DNA of 37,686 nucleotides from Desulfovibrio sp. Lineage in GTDB: Bacteria > Desulfobacterota > Desulfovibrionia > Desulfovibrionales > Desulfovibrionaceae. The translations under genes and the position numbers were made by a program. The notes under the pieces were generated by a model. It saw nothing but the letters and a program-made list of their open reading frames with translations, ran no database searches and was not told the origin of the DNA. Below are positions 25,632 to 36,371 of the stretch, in pieces; the first letter of the stretch is position 1, and each line of letters starts with the position of its first letter. The DNA lies in assembly GCA_024692205.1 (NCBI GenBank), contig JAILMX010000053.1, forward strand, positions 1-37,686, written 5' to 3'.

Positions 25632-26864
25632 TTACATCCGGGTATCCTCATGCGTATTGCTGCATTGGTGAATCATACGCCGGTGGTAATACCCTCGGGT
25701 CACACAGACAAGAAGAGCTGCTCCGCACAGGTGTATGAGCGCGACTGTCCAGAACATGGATGTGTATCCGATATGCTCGGCGAGAACGCCTCCGAGAAAA
25801 ATTCCTATCCCGATGCCGAGGCTCCAAGAGGAAAGAATCGTTGATGTCGCGGTGCCATGCTCATTGTTATGGGCAACGCCGATAATCATATTCTGGAACG
25901 CAGGCCAGAGGTGGCCGTTTCCGAGCCCTATGAGCAGAGCGGAACCAAAGTAGCCTATGTCCCCGGGGCAGGCGACGAAGAGCGTGTAGCCAATAGAAGA
26001 AAGCACAACGCCCTGTGTGGCATGCCGGATAAAATTGCCTTGTCGCAGCGACCGATTCCCCTGCAGTCTGGACAAAATCAGTCCAATGGCCAGAAGGAGA
26101 AAAAAGGTGCCGGTTCCGCCGGTTCTCCCCAGAACTTCCTTGCCGTAGATGGCAAGATAGTTGCTGAGCGCTCCGTAGCAACATCCGAAAAAGACCATAT
26201 TGCAACCGATAAGCAGGCCGTTCAGCAGTATGAAATTACCAAGGGAGACTTTTTCCTTTTTTGGAGATGTCATTTTGGGGGGATGCATATGTATGCTGCT
26301 GCCGACAATCCACCCGATAGCCGCAGAAATCATAGCGATGAGAAAAAGTATGTTGAAGTCATGCATGCTGGAATAGACATAGACGCCAACCATCGGTGCC
26401 ACAGCCATGGCGATGTTGTTGCTCAGTCCATAGAAGCCAATTCCCTCGCTTCTTCGCGATAATGGGAGCACGTCAATAACTGCTGTATTGTTCGCTACGG
26501 TGAATGCGCCAAATGGAGCACCGTGAATCGTTCTGACAACGATGAAAAAAAACAATGTTCCGGGGATGAGATAGCCGACAAACAATATAAAGTTTAGAAA
26601 AATGCACATGAGCAGGACTCGCTTGCGTGGAAGGCTGTCCACCATCCATCCGGCAATAGGACGGGAGAGAATCGCTGTTACGGCATATCCGGACAAGGCA
26701 AAGCCGATAACGTCTTTTGCGGCTGAAAAAGTCTCGCTCAAGTAGATGGGGAGGAGAGGCGTGACAAGATAAAAAGCGAACGCTGATGTAAAATTCGTCG
26801 TAAGGACTTTGAGGTAATCGGCATTCCAGAGTCGATTGTCTGTAGAGATTGATGTATCTTGCAT
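25632..26864 (-). CDS. Major facilitator superfamily transporter
   Basis: About 12 hydrophobic segments; LNFTSAF-type N-terminus (LTTNFTSAFAFYLVTPLLPIYL), MFS loop GYAVTAILSRPIAGWMVDSLPRKRVLL. Confidence 0.88.
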   Translation of the reverse strand: MQDTSISTDNRLWNADYLKVLTTNFTSAFAFYLVTPLLPIYLSETFSAAKDVIGFALSGYAVTAILSRPIAGWMVDSLPRKRVLLMCIFLNFILFVGYLIPGTLFFFIVVRTIHGAPFGAFTVANNTAVIDVLPLSRRSEGIGFYGLSNNIAMAVAPMVGVYVYSSMHDFNILFLIAMISAAIGWIVGSSIHMHPPKMTSPKKEKVSLGNFILLNGLLIGCNMVFFGCCYGALSNYLAIYGKEVLGRTGGTGTFFLLLAIGLILSRLQGNRSLRQGNFIRHATQGVVLSSIGYTLFVACPGDIGYFGSALLIGLGNGHLWPAFQNMIIGVAHNNEHGTATSTILSSWSLGIGIGIFLGGVLAEHIGYTSMFWTVALIHLCGAALLVCVTRGYYHRRMIHQCSNTHEDTRM

Positions 26865-27489
26865 CGATGAAATAATTTTAAATTGTTGTTACCTATCAGA
26901 TTGTCAGAGTGACGCAGTAATTTATTCTCCAGTCTTGTTCGAAAGCGTGCAAATGCTGTTGGCTTGTGCTTTCTTAGAAAGCAAATATCTCTCACCATCC
27001 TAAATGTCAAACAAAGCTTTCCATGAAGACGCAAATAAAAAATGCATACTGGCTCTATGCCATTCACGGCTTGCCTATCTATCAACAGCCGTCTGTTTAT
27101 CCACCAACATTCCAAAATTGTTAGGAAAACAGAGTGCGCTTTCATTTGTAGTGGTTGGACTTGATCTGACAGTTGGCTCCACTTTCCACCACAAAAAACG
27201 GCAGGTCCTGCCTGGCGGATACAAGATGCCAGCAGCTTGTGGGCCAAGGCCGATTGGTTCCCGACTCTCATACAACAAGCTCAAACAAACCGGGGCACCA
27301 AATCGACTTTAGGATGGAACTGTCCACAATACAGCAACACTTGACGGGCATTCTTCACGGGGGATAGAAGAACTGCTGTCGCAGTTGTCCAAACGTTGCC
27401 CCTATGAAAAAAAATCCTTCGGAACCTCTTGTCTTTTATCCAGCACGAACGATAAGTTTACAGACAGGCATTAAAACGCAAGGTCATCA

Positions 27490-28473
27490 ATGATGGAAAA
27501 AGTACTGGCACAAGATGAAGTCGACGCCCTTCTGAGGGGGCTTTCCGACGGAGAGATAGAAAGCGAAACCGATCAGGAACCGGCCGAAGGTGATATCGTC
27601 CCCTTCGATCTGGCCAATCAGGATAGGATCATACGCGGGCGAATGCCCGTTCTGGAAATAGTCAATGATCGCTTCGCGCGTTTATGTACGAACGCCCTGT
27701 CCAATACTGTCCGCAAGCGCGTTGAACTCAGCCCGATCTCCATCGACATGACGAAGTTCGGGGATTTCATGCGCTCCCTGCCTGTTCCGACCTCGATCAA
27801 CATCTTCAAGATGGATCCCCTGCGCGGCAATGCGCTGATGGTGGTAGATTCTCGACTTGTCTTCGCGCTTGTCGAGAACCTCTTCGGAGGCACGGGCTCC
27901 CAACCGAAAATAGAGGGCCGGGAATTCACACGCATTGAACAGGCCGTTGTCAACCGCATCATCGAAATCGCCTTGGAAAACATGGAGGAATCGTGGCGGC
28001 CGGTGCATGACGTCAAGCTTGAGCTTGTACGGAGCGAAATCAACCCCCAGTTCGCCGGCATCGTACCCCCAAGCGACGTGGTCATCATAATCAGCTTTGA
28101 AATAGAGCTTGAATCGTCCCTCGGTTCAATGACCATCTGCCTGCCCTACGCGACAATCGAGCCCATCCGTAACAAGCTTCTCGCAAGCTTTCAGACGGAA
28201 CGGCTTGAGGTTGACCATGCATGGATCAACCGCCTCAAGGAACGCCTTTTGGAAACCCAAGTGGAACTCAAAGTGCATTTCGGCGAGACGACCATCACGG
28301 CGAACCAACTCTTGCGAATGCAGGTCGGCGACGTCATCGTGTTCAATACTGATTCGGAAGACATGCTGACGTGCAGCGTGGAAGGCGTGAACAAATACCG
28401 CGGCATCGCCGGAACTGTCAAGGCCATGAAAGCCTTCCAGATTGTGCATGAGATAGAGCCGCAATACAGTTAA
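27490..28473 (+). CDS. fliM: Flagellar motor switch protein FliM
   Basis: VLAQDEVDALLRGL N-terminus (CheY-P/EIDALL-type motif), FDLANQDRIIRGRMPVLEIVNDRFARL, LVENLFGG, and C-terminal FliN-like domain. Confidence 0.95.
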   Translation: MMEKVLAQDEVDALLRGLSDGEIESETDQEPAEGDIVPFDLANQDRIIRGRMPVLEIVNDRFARLCTNALSNTVRKRVELSPISIDMTKFGDFMRSLPVPTSINIFKMDPLRGNALMVVDSRLVFALVENLFGGTGSQPKIEGREFTRIEQAVVNRIIEIALENMEESWRPVHDVKLELVRSEINPQFAGIVPPSDVVIIISFEIELESSLGSMTICLPYATIEPIRNKLLASFQTERLEVDHAWINRLKERLLETQVELKVHFGETTITANQLLRMQVGDVIVFNTDSEDMLTCSVEGVNKYRGIAGTVKAMKAFQIVHEIEPQYS

Positions 28474-28560
28474 TCTTCTTCCGCTGGATGCTCTCTTCAG
28501 CAAAGGTTCTCTGCCACAGCGAGCCCCACGACGGCACAGAGCGATTCCTAGAAAAACGAA

Positions 28561-28594
28561 AAACCGGCGCGAGGTTTATCCTTCGCGCCGGTTT
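28561..28594. terminator. Rho-independent-type hairpin between convergent fliM and rpmB
   Basis: aaaccggcgcga(28561-28572)/tcgcgccggttt(28583-28594): 12-bp perfect stem. Confidence 0.75.
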
Positions 28595-28620
28595 CTGACG
28601 GATACTCTTCAGACCAAAAA

Positions 28621-28830
28621 TTAGGCGGCCTTGTGGACAGCGGGTTTCACGACCACCCCGGAACGCAGACAACGGGTGCACACCATAAGGGTGGCAACAC
28701 GGCCATCGGCGAACTGATGGCGCACACGCTGCAGATTGGGGTTGAAACGACGCTTGGTCTTGATATTCGAATGGCTGACAAAATTGCCAGCCTGAGGCTT
28801 CTTGCCGCAGAAAGCACATTCTTTGCTCAT
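28621..28830 (-). CDS. rpmB: 50S ribosomal protein L28 (zinc-ribbon-type cysteines)
   Basis: [64 protein letters not shown]. The true start is the internal Met at 28830. Confidence 0.96.
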   Translation of the reverse strand: MSKECAFCGKKPQAGNFVSHSNIKTKRRFNPNLQRVRHQFADGRVATLMVCTRCLRSGVVVKPAVHKAA

Positions 28831-28945
28831 GAGATAATCCTCCAAAAACCGAAAAAAAACCGAAAAGCACGAAACAACTCGTGAAGAGTAAGAGTTAATA
28901 AACCAATAAACCCTAAAAAGCAAGACTTTTTGAAGGAGAAAACAA

Positions 28946-28975
28946 AAAGGGCGGCCCCTTTCGGGAAACCGCCCC
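28946..28975 (-). terminator. Terminator of groESL
   Basis: On the minus strand: gggcgg...ccgccc stem followed by ttttt, downstream of the groEL stop. Confidence 0.7.
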
Positions 28976-29000
28976 AATCGGCATTTTATATCGTGGCCGC

Positions 29001-30647
<1,647 letters not shown>

Positions 30648-30685
30648 TGTACCAATCCTCCTAAGGGATGCTTCGCAAAGTATGG

Positions 30686-30973
30686 TTACTTAATGATGGC
30701 GAGGATGTCTTCCTCACGCATCACGAGGTGATCGACGCCGTCGAGCTTGACTTCGGTGCCGGCGTATTTATTAAAGAGCACTTCATCACCCTTCTTCACG
30801 GCCATGGCCACGCGGGAACCATTGTCAGCCAGCTTGCCGGGGCCCACAGCGACGACCTGTCCCTTGGAGGGCTTTTCCTTGGCGGTATCGGGGATATACA
30901 GACCACCTGCGGTCTTATCTTCGGATTCAAGGCGTTTGACCAGCACTCGGTCATTCAGGGGTTCGAGTTTCAT
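30686..30973 (-). CDS. groES: 10 kDa co-chaperonin GroES
   Basis: [46 protein letters not shown]...[17 protein letters not shown]. Start chosen at the internal Met. Confidence 0.98.
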   Translation of the reverse strand: MKLEPLNDRVLVKRLESEDKTAGGLYIPDTAKEKPSKGQVVAVGPGKLADNGSRVAMAVKKGDEVLFNKYAGTEVKLDGVDHLVMREEDILAIIK

Positions 30974-31192
30974 TTTGTTCCTCCGCATTTTTGTATCTTC
31001 GTGAAATGAAGACGCTGACCATCAAAGCCAGCGAAAGTCACGCAGTTGCGGAATCGGCGATGTGCCATTCCGCTCGTGCATACAGATAAGACGGGCTTTG
31101 AACTTGAAAAGGGGGGAAGAGGGCATTTTTTTTGAAAACGTCGTGAATTCGCCATGTATTTCACTGAAAACATTAAGAAAACATCAAAAATA

Positions 31193-31218
31193 AAAAAAGC
31201 CCGTTCCCGGGCTTTTTT
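31193..31218. terminator. Rho-independent terminator
   Basis: aaaaaagcccg-ttcc-cgggctttttt: 11-bp perfect stem including A/T tracts, so usable from either strand. Confidence 0.85.
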
Positions 31219-31240
31219 GTTCCGTCATGATGATAACACG

Positions 31241-31672
31241 CTACATGGCGCACAATTCCGCAGAGGGCACAATGGCGTAGTTATTTTCAAGCAAGAGCTC
31301 AATCGCCTGATCGATCTTGTCAAAGCGAAAGACCATGATGGCGCTTTTCCGATCCTGCTTCACAAAGGCATACATGTACTCGACATTGATGCCTCGCTGC
31401 GACACCAGCTGCAGTATGCCGTCCAGTCCGCCGGGGGTGTCGGTTATCTCTACGGCGACCACGCTGGTGCAACCAAGAGTAAAACCTTTTTGCTTCAGCA
31501 CGGCCTTGGCCTTTTCATGGTCGCACACAATCAGCCTGAGGATGCCGAAATCCGAAGTATCCGCAAGAGAAAGAGCCCGAATGTTCACGCCTGCTTCCGC
31601 CAAGGTATGGGTGACGTCGGCAAGACGCCCGGCACGATTCTCGAGAAAAACGGAAATCTGTTCTGCTTTCAT
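31241..31672 (-). CDS. Tandem ACT-domain amino-acid-binding protein
   Basis: MKAEQISVFLENRAGRLADVTHTLAEAGVNIRALSLADTSDFGILRLIV is an ACT domain; a second ACT repeat follows. Confidence 0.9.
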   Translation of the reverse strand: MKAEQISVFLENRAGRLADVTHTLAEAGVNIRALSLADTSDFGILRLIVCDHEKAKAVLKQKGFTLGCTSVVAVEITDTPGGLDGILQLVSQRGINVEYMYAFVKQDRKSAIMVFRFDKIDQAIELLLENNYAIVPSAELCAM

Positions 31673-31701
31673 AGGAAAATTCCTTAATTCGATAAAGGTT
31701 G

Positions 31702-31908
31702 TCACGCCTTTTTGGAATCATCCGACGCGGTTTCCTTGCCGGACTTGGCCGTAATGTCAATCTCATCGGGTTCGGTCGAGGCCCGGCGGAAATTGCGAAT
31801 GGCCTTGCCGAGCCCTCCGCCGATCTCAGGCAGCTTTTTTGCGCCGAACAGCAAAAGAACTACGACCAATATAAGCAGGATCTCCTGCATGCCAATTCCA
31901 CCGATCAT
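31702..31908 (-). CDS. tatA: Sec-independent protein translocase TatA/TatE-like
   Basis: [47 protein letters not shown], amphipathic helix. Confidence 0.93.
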   Translation of the reverse strand: MIGGIGMQEILLILVVVLLLFGAKKLPEIGGGLGKAIRNFRRASTEPDEIDITAKSGKETASDDSKKA

Positions 31909-32035
31909 CAGAACGAGCCTCCGTTGAAATGACTTCCTAGAACAAAGTGATTTCTTTCAGTATAAACGGCACGAAAAATGAGGTCAAGACGGCAATTCAA
32001 TTGCAGGGCATACCCGTCTTGTCAGGGTGGGACAA

Positions 32036-32908
32036 TCACCGCCCCAGCCGTGCACGCACCTTTTTGGGGGAAGCGGGCCAGCTAAAACCCGACTCAATCA
32101 TGTCACGGGCCAAGGCATCGCGTACAGAACGCTTCTTGCAACCGAGAACGATTGCAACGAGACGTGTCTTGCCCCTCTGCGCCGTGACTATAATATTGTA
32201 CCCCGATGCCTGCGTCCATCCTGTTTTAAGACCATTCACGCCTTTTACCGAGCCAAGGAGAGGATTGGTATTCCCCATTCCACGTCGGCCATGGCGAAAA
32301 TACGGCGTGCCGTGATACCGTAATGCCGAAGGATGCGCCGAAAGATATGCGCGGCACAAGGTCAACATGTCGCGAGCGGAGGTCCTCTGCCCCGCCGCCG
32401 GAAGCCCCGTAGGATTCTTGAAAGATGTCTGCCGCATCCCCAAGGCACGGGCACGGGAGTTCATTTGCTTGACGAAAGAGCGCACATTCGGCCCCACTGT
32501 CATCGCCACGGTCATGGCGGCATCATTGCCTGAAGCAACGGCAGTGCCTGTCAGAAGCTGATCGAGGGACACTTTCTCGCCGGCACGCAAATGCATCGTC
32601 GATCCGCCGACGACGGCGGCCTGCGCAGGTATTCGAATCTTCTTTTTTAAGGAAAGCTTGCCCGCACGCACTCGATCAAGGGCGAGATACATGGTCATCA
32701 CCTTCGTCAGCGATGCGGGGGGAATGCTCGCTTCGGCATTCTTCTGCCAAAGGATCCTTCCAGTCGACAGATTGAACAAGATGGCCGAACACGAACGGGG
32801 GGCAGCTAGGCAGATATCGGGCAGAACGATGGAAAAAGCCAGACAGATGCCGACGACAGCAGTTACAATCATCGAGAAAAACCGCAACGGCCGAAAAGCT
32901 ATGCACAT
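32036..32908 (-). CDS. D-alanyl-D-alanine carboxypeptidase (S11 family)
   Basis: SxxK (PPASLTKVMT), SGN (VASGNDAAMTVA), KTG (NGLKTGWTQASGYN), with an N-terminal signal sequence. Confidence 0.93.
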   Translation of the reverse strand: MCIAFRPLRFFSMIVTAVVGICLAFSIVLPDICLAAPRSCSAILFNLSTGRILWQKNAEASIPPASLTKVMTMYLALDRVRAGKLSLKKKIRIPAQAAVVGGSTMHLRAGEKVSLDQLLTGTAVASGNDAAMTVAMTVGPNVRSFVKQMNSRARALGMRQTSFKNPTGLPAAGQRTSARDMLTLCRAYLSAHPSALRYHGTPYFRHGRRGMGNTNPLLGSVKGVNGLKTGWTQASGYNIIVTAQRGKTRLVAIVLGCKKRSVRDALARDMIESGFSWPASPKKVRARLGR

Positions 32909-33157
32909 ATTCTATCAAATCCCTTTGAGAGAAGGTCATTTTCATTTTTCGGATGTGAGGTCTTACCATTCAAAAGAATCATAAGTCTCTGCCTGAATAT
33001 AATATCCCATCGCCATTTCTGTAAAGGGATACGCCGTAGGGGATTAAAGCCTCTGGCTTTTCCACGACGCATGGCGTATTGTCATACATCGGCAAGTAGT
33101 TCAGAAACGGCAATGGCACGAAATAGCAGGCAAAAAAACACGACGAACGGGAACGCC

Positions 33158-33889
33158 ATGACAACACAGACAGATGAAACGCTGGATGGCATTCTTGCCG
33201 AGATACGATCGACTTTCGCTGCGGATTTTGAGCCCCTGCAGGTGGATGACGGCACGTTGCAGGTGCTCGGCATACACGACATGCAGAGACACATCGACAA
33301 ACTCATCCAAACAAAAACCATTCGCGATCCACTCAAGGATCTGCCGCTCTGGGCGAAGATATGGCCAGGCTCAATCGTGCTCGGCCGCATGTTGCGCAAA
33401 TTTGCCCCAGAGGGAAAGACACTGCTTGAACTCGGCGGCGGCTGCGGAATTCTCGCCATGATAGCCGCGCGGTACGGTTTCGCACGGATAGTGACGAGCG
33501 ACATCAATCGCGACGCCCTGCGCTTCGCTCAGGCGAACATACTGCGCAACAATCTGCAGGACAGGGTTTCCGTTCGTTACCTTGATGTGGCGGACAGCGA
33601 GGAAACGAAATTGGCGCCGAACACTTTTGACATGATAGCCGCCTCGGAAATCCTCTATCTAGACGACCTCCATAGGCCCATCGTCAAATTCCTTGAGCGC
33701 CACCTCACCCCCGGCGGAAAAGCCCTTTTCTGCACGGATATGGCCCGCCTGAAACCGCATTTCGCCAAAATGGCAGCCAAAACATACTCTGTGACCGAAG
33801 GTCATATCGGCGTCAAAGGTACGGATGACGCTGGCAGGGAGGAACGCCGCGTCTACAGCATACTTATTCTGGAGAAAAAACATGTCTGA
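33158..33889 (+). CDS. Class I SAM-dependent methyltransferase
   Basis: Start chosen at MTTQTDETL. Motif I LLELGGGCGILAMIAARYG; IVTSDINRDALRFAQANI; FDMIAASEILYLDD. Confidence 0.88.
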   Translation: MTTQTDETLDGILAEIRSTFAADFEPLQVDDGTLQVLGIHDMQRHIDKLIQTKTIRDPLKDLPLWAKIWPGSIVLGRMLRKFAPEGKTLLELGGGCGILAMIAARYGFARIVTSDINRDALRFAQANILRNNLQDRVSVRYLDVADSEETKLAPNTFDMIAASEILYLDDLHRPIVKFLERHLTPGGKALFCTDMARLKPHFAKMAAKTYSVTEGHIGVKGTDDAGREERRVYSILILEKKHV

Positions 33890-35636
33890 CCGCATTCAAG
33901 AACCGCTGCCCATCGTCTCCGTCGATTCCTGCCCCAAGGGATACACCCAGGATCTGGACAAAGCGATCACCCCAGAAGAAACGGTACGCCGTGTGCGTGA
34001 ACGGCTGGGATCGTCCGGCCTCGACGTTCTCGCCGAAACCCGCCGCGTGGACGTGGGCAGACTCGGCATCCCCGTTTATATCAGCGTCTGCGGCAAAGAC
34101 GCACGGAACATCATGCCAACCCGCAAGCAGATGGGCAAGGGATCCTCGCCCGAACAGGCGCGAGCTTCCGCCGTCATGGAACTGATGGAACGCTTCGCTT
34201 TTTTCAGCTTTTGGCAAGAACGCCCCCACATGGTGAAAACCAGCTGGCGCGAGGCGCAGCGCCGTTTCGGCGAAGACATGATTCCCATTGAGGACATTCT
34301 CTCCTCCGTCGGCGACACCATCCCGCCCAAACTGGCCGTCGACATCATGGACACGGTCGAATGGGACTTTTACCCCGCCACCCTCTTACCCTCCGGCCGC
34401 GTTACTTGGCTGCCCCTCGACTGGTTCAAGCTTCTCAATGAATTCAACGGCACCTCCGCCGGCAATACGGACGCCGAATCCCTTTTGCAGGGACTCAGCG
34501 AACTCATTGAACGCCATGTCTGCTGCCGCACGGACCGGGAACGGCCCGTCCTGCCGACCATACGCGAAGCTTCCTGCAGCATTGATCCCGTCCTCCAGAA
34601 TCTGCTCTCAGCCTTCCGCCGGGAAGGCGTGAACATCATCCTCAAGGATCTCTCAATGGGCACGCCACTGCCAACCGTCGGCGCCGTAGCATGGGATCCT
34701 TCGACTTTTCCGGAATCGTCAGAAATAGTCTTCACAGCCGGAACGGCCGCGACGCCCGCCAAGGCGGCCATACGGGCCGTCACGGAAGTCGCCCAGCTCG
34801 CCGGGGATTTCTGCACGAATGCCTGCTACGAGGCATCCGGCCTTCCCAAATTCACGAATCTGGACGCCATCGGCTGGCTTCTCGACGGGCCGCAGACGGA
34901 GCTAAGCGCCCTGCCCTCCGTTGAATCCCGTGACATCCGAAACGAACTTTTCACAGCGATTCGCGCTCTCGCTCCGCTCAAAGTCTACACCGTTCGCACG
35001 ACAAGGGCCGACCTGAAAATCCCGGCCCACTACACCATCGTACCCGGCCTTTCCTTCCGCGAAAGGGACAGGCATCAGAGCATCGGCCTCTTCACCGGCC
35101 GCAAGCTCGTTGAGGAATGCGATGGGGATCGGGCGGAAAAAGGGCTCACCGTCATTGAAAAAGCGTACCCCGGCGCGCACTTTCTGTCTTTCTTCCGCGG
35201 CATGCTCGCCATGCGGGCGGATGATCATGACTCCGCGCAGGCTTGCTTCGAGAAAGCGCTGCCTCTTCAACCGGATGCGGATGCGGGCGGACTCGTCGCC
35301 TTCTATCACGGCTACATCGACACCCTGCAGGGCAGATGGAAAGAGTCCATCCCCATGCTTGAAAAAGCGTTCACCCTCTGCCCCGAGATGAAGGAATACG
35401 GCAACCTGCTAGGGGTCGCCCGCTTCAAGACCGGCGACCATGCGCGTGCCGCTGAAACATTTCGTGCCGTTCTGAAAATAGACAAGGGCTCCGCCATGGA
35501 TCTGGCCAATCTCGGCATGTGCGAGGCGGAACTCGGCAACGAGGACGACGCGGCCCGATATCTGAAGGCCGCCGTTGAACTTGATTCGAGCCTTGAGTTC
35601 GCCCGCGAGCGCCTGAAAAAACTTGAGAAACAATAA
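33882..35636 (+). CDS. YcaO-domain protein with C-terminal TPR repeats
   Basis: Start at MSDRIQEPLPIV, overlapping the methyltransferase stop by 8 bp. YcaO motif Sx3Ex2ER (SAVMELMERF), SLLQGLSELIERHVCC, AIRAVTEVAQLAGDF; TPR-like C-terminus (ARAAETFRAVLKIDKGSAMDLANLGMCEAELGNEDDAARYLKAAVELD). Confidence 0.92.
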   Translation: MSDRIQEPLPIVSVDSCPKGYTQDLDKAITPEETVRRVRERLGSSGLDVLAETRRVDVGRLGIPVYISVCGKDARNIMPTRKQMGKGSSPEQARASAVMELMERFAFFSFWQERPHMVKTSWREAQRRFGEDMIPIEDILSSVGDTIPPKLAVDIMDTVEWDFYPATLLPSGRVTWLPLDWFKLLNEFNGTSAGNTDAESLLQGLSELIERHVCCRTDRERPVLPTIREASCSIDPVLQNLLSAFRREGVNIILKDLSMGTPLPTVGAVAWDPSTFPESSEIVFTAGTAATPAKAAIRAVTEVAQLAGDFCTNACYEASGLPKFTNLDAIGWLLDGPQTELSALPSVESRDIRNELFTAIRALAPLKVYTVRTTRADLKIPAHYTIVPGLSFRERDRHQSIGLFTGRKLVEECDGDRAEKGLTVIEKAYPGAHFLSFFRGMLAMRADDHDSAQACFEKALPLQPDADAGGLVAFYHGYIDTLQGRWKESIPMLEKAFTLCPEMKEYGNLLGVARFKTGDHARAAETFRAVLKIDKGSAMDLANLGMCEAELGNEDDAARYLKAAVELDSSLEFARERLKKLEKQ

Positions 35637-35727
35637 GCTCCCGCCGAGTCTGCGGAACAGGCCGAAGAAGCTGTATGTCTTCCATGTTATGTAACCGCTT
35701 GGTATAGTCGATAATTTTTCCTTCTTC

Positions 35728-35752
35728 ATAATCAATTTAAATAATAGATTAT
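35728..35752. promoter_or_regulatory. AT-rich inverted repeat upstream of the DUF2318 gene, possible operator
   Basis: ATAATC(35728-35733)-N13-GATTAT(35747-35752) in an AT-rich intergenic region. Confidence 0.3.
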
Positions 35753-35790
35753 AATTAGTTACTTTCGGATTGAATCATCATTTTTCTATA

Positions 35791-35819
35791 TTGACGTGCA
35801 AACCCTAGTCTTTTACTAT
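35791..35819 (+). promoter_or_regulatory. Sigma70-type promoter for the DUF2318/HMA-SafE genes
   Basis: TTGACG (35791-35796), 17-bp spacer, TACTAT (35814-35819); RBS aaggag at 35873-35878 before the ATG at 35886. Confidence 0.55.
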
Positions 35820-35885
35820 ATAAATATTTTGGCGCGGTCATATTTGAAATTTATTGTAACCCCCTAGGAAACAAGGAGTTTCTTT

Positions 35886-36371
35886 ATGACAACACGAAAA
35901 TGCATCTGGTTTGCGATGCTGATAGCAGTGCTGAGCCTGTGGTGCGCCTTTTCAGCCACCGTGACGTTTTCTCAAGATGACGATGCGTGGCGAACGGACG
36001 TCCAGGGCAACCTGATTATCCATACGGACCGTGTCACCAAGGAGCCGATATTTATTCCTCTGATGGTGAACGGCAACCGCATGGAAATCCTTGCCATCCG
36101 GGCTATGGACAGCAAGGTGCGTGTGGCCTTCAACACCTGCCAGGTTTGCAGCGGTGCTCCTCGCGCCTATTTCGATCCACAGGAAGGCGGCGTGGTGTGC
36201 CAAAACTGCGGCAACTTCTTTCCTGCAGAACAGGTCGGCAGCGCGGCGCTTGGCTGTAATCCTCTGGCCGTTCCGGGAGTGGAGGTTACGGCTTCAGGGG
36301 ACATTGTCATTCCGGCTGCCGTGCTGATGGCCCACGTCAAAACCTTTCGCAACTGGAAGCGCGGACTGTAA
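35886..36371 (+). CDS. DUF2318-family exported protein, probable metal-binding
   Basis: Signal/anchor N-terminus, then FNTCQVCSGAPRAYFDPQEGGVVCQNCGNFFPAEQVG..GCNP: two CxxC motifs in a DUF2318-type context. Confidence 0.8.
   Translation: MTTRKCIWFAMLIAVLSLWCAFSATVTFSQDDDAWRTDVQGNLIIHTDRVTKEPIFIPLMVNGNRMEILAIRAMDSKVRVAFNTCQVCSGAPRAYFDPQEGGVVCQNCGNFFPAEQVGSAALGCNPLAVPGVEVTASGDIVIPAAVLMAHVKTFRNWKRGL

Noticed and set aside
26738-27271. 177-aa minus-strand ORF overlapping the MFS 5' end
   Set aside because: No domain; overlaps the better-supported MFS start.
27004-27312. 102-aa plus-strand ORF considered as a transposase remnant
   Set aside because: I could not recognise any transposase motif by eye, so it is left as an open question rather than called.
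30974-31192. Possible CIRCE element (TTAGCACTC-N9-GAGTGCTAA) upstream of groES
   Set aside because: No matching inverted repeat seen in the leader, so HrcA control is not supported here.
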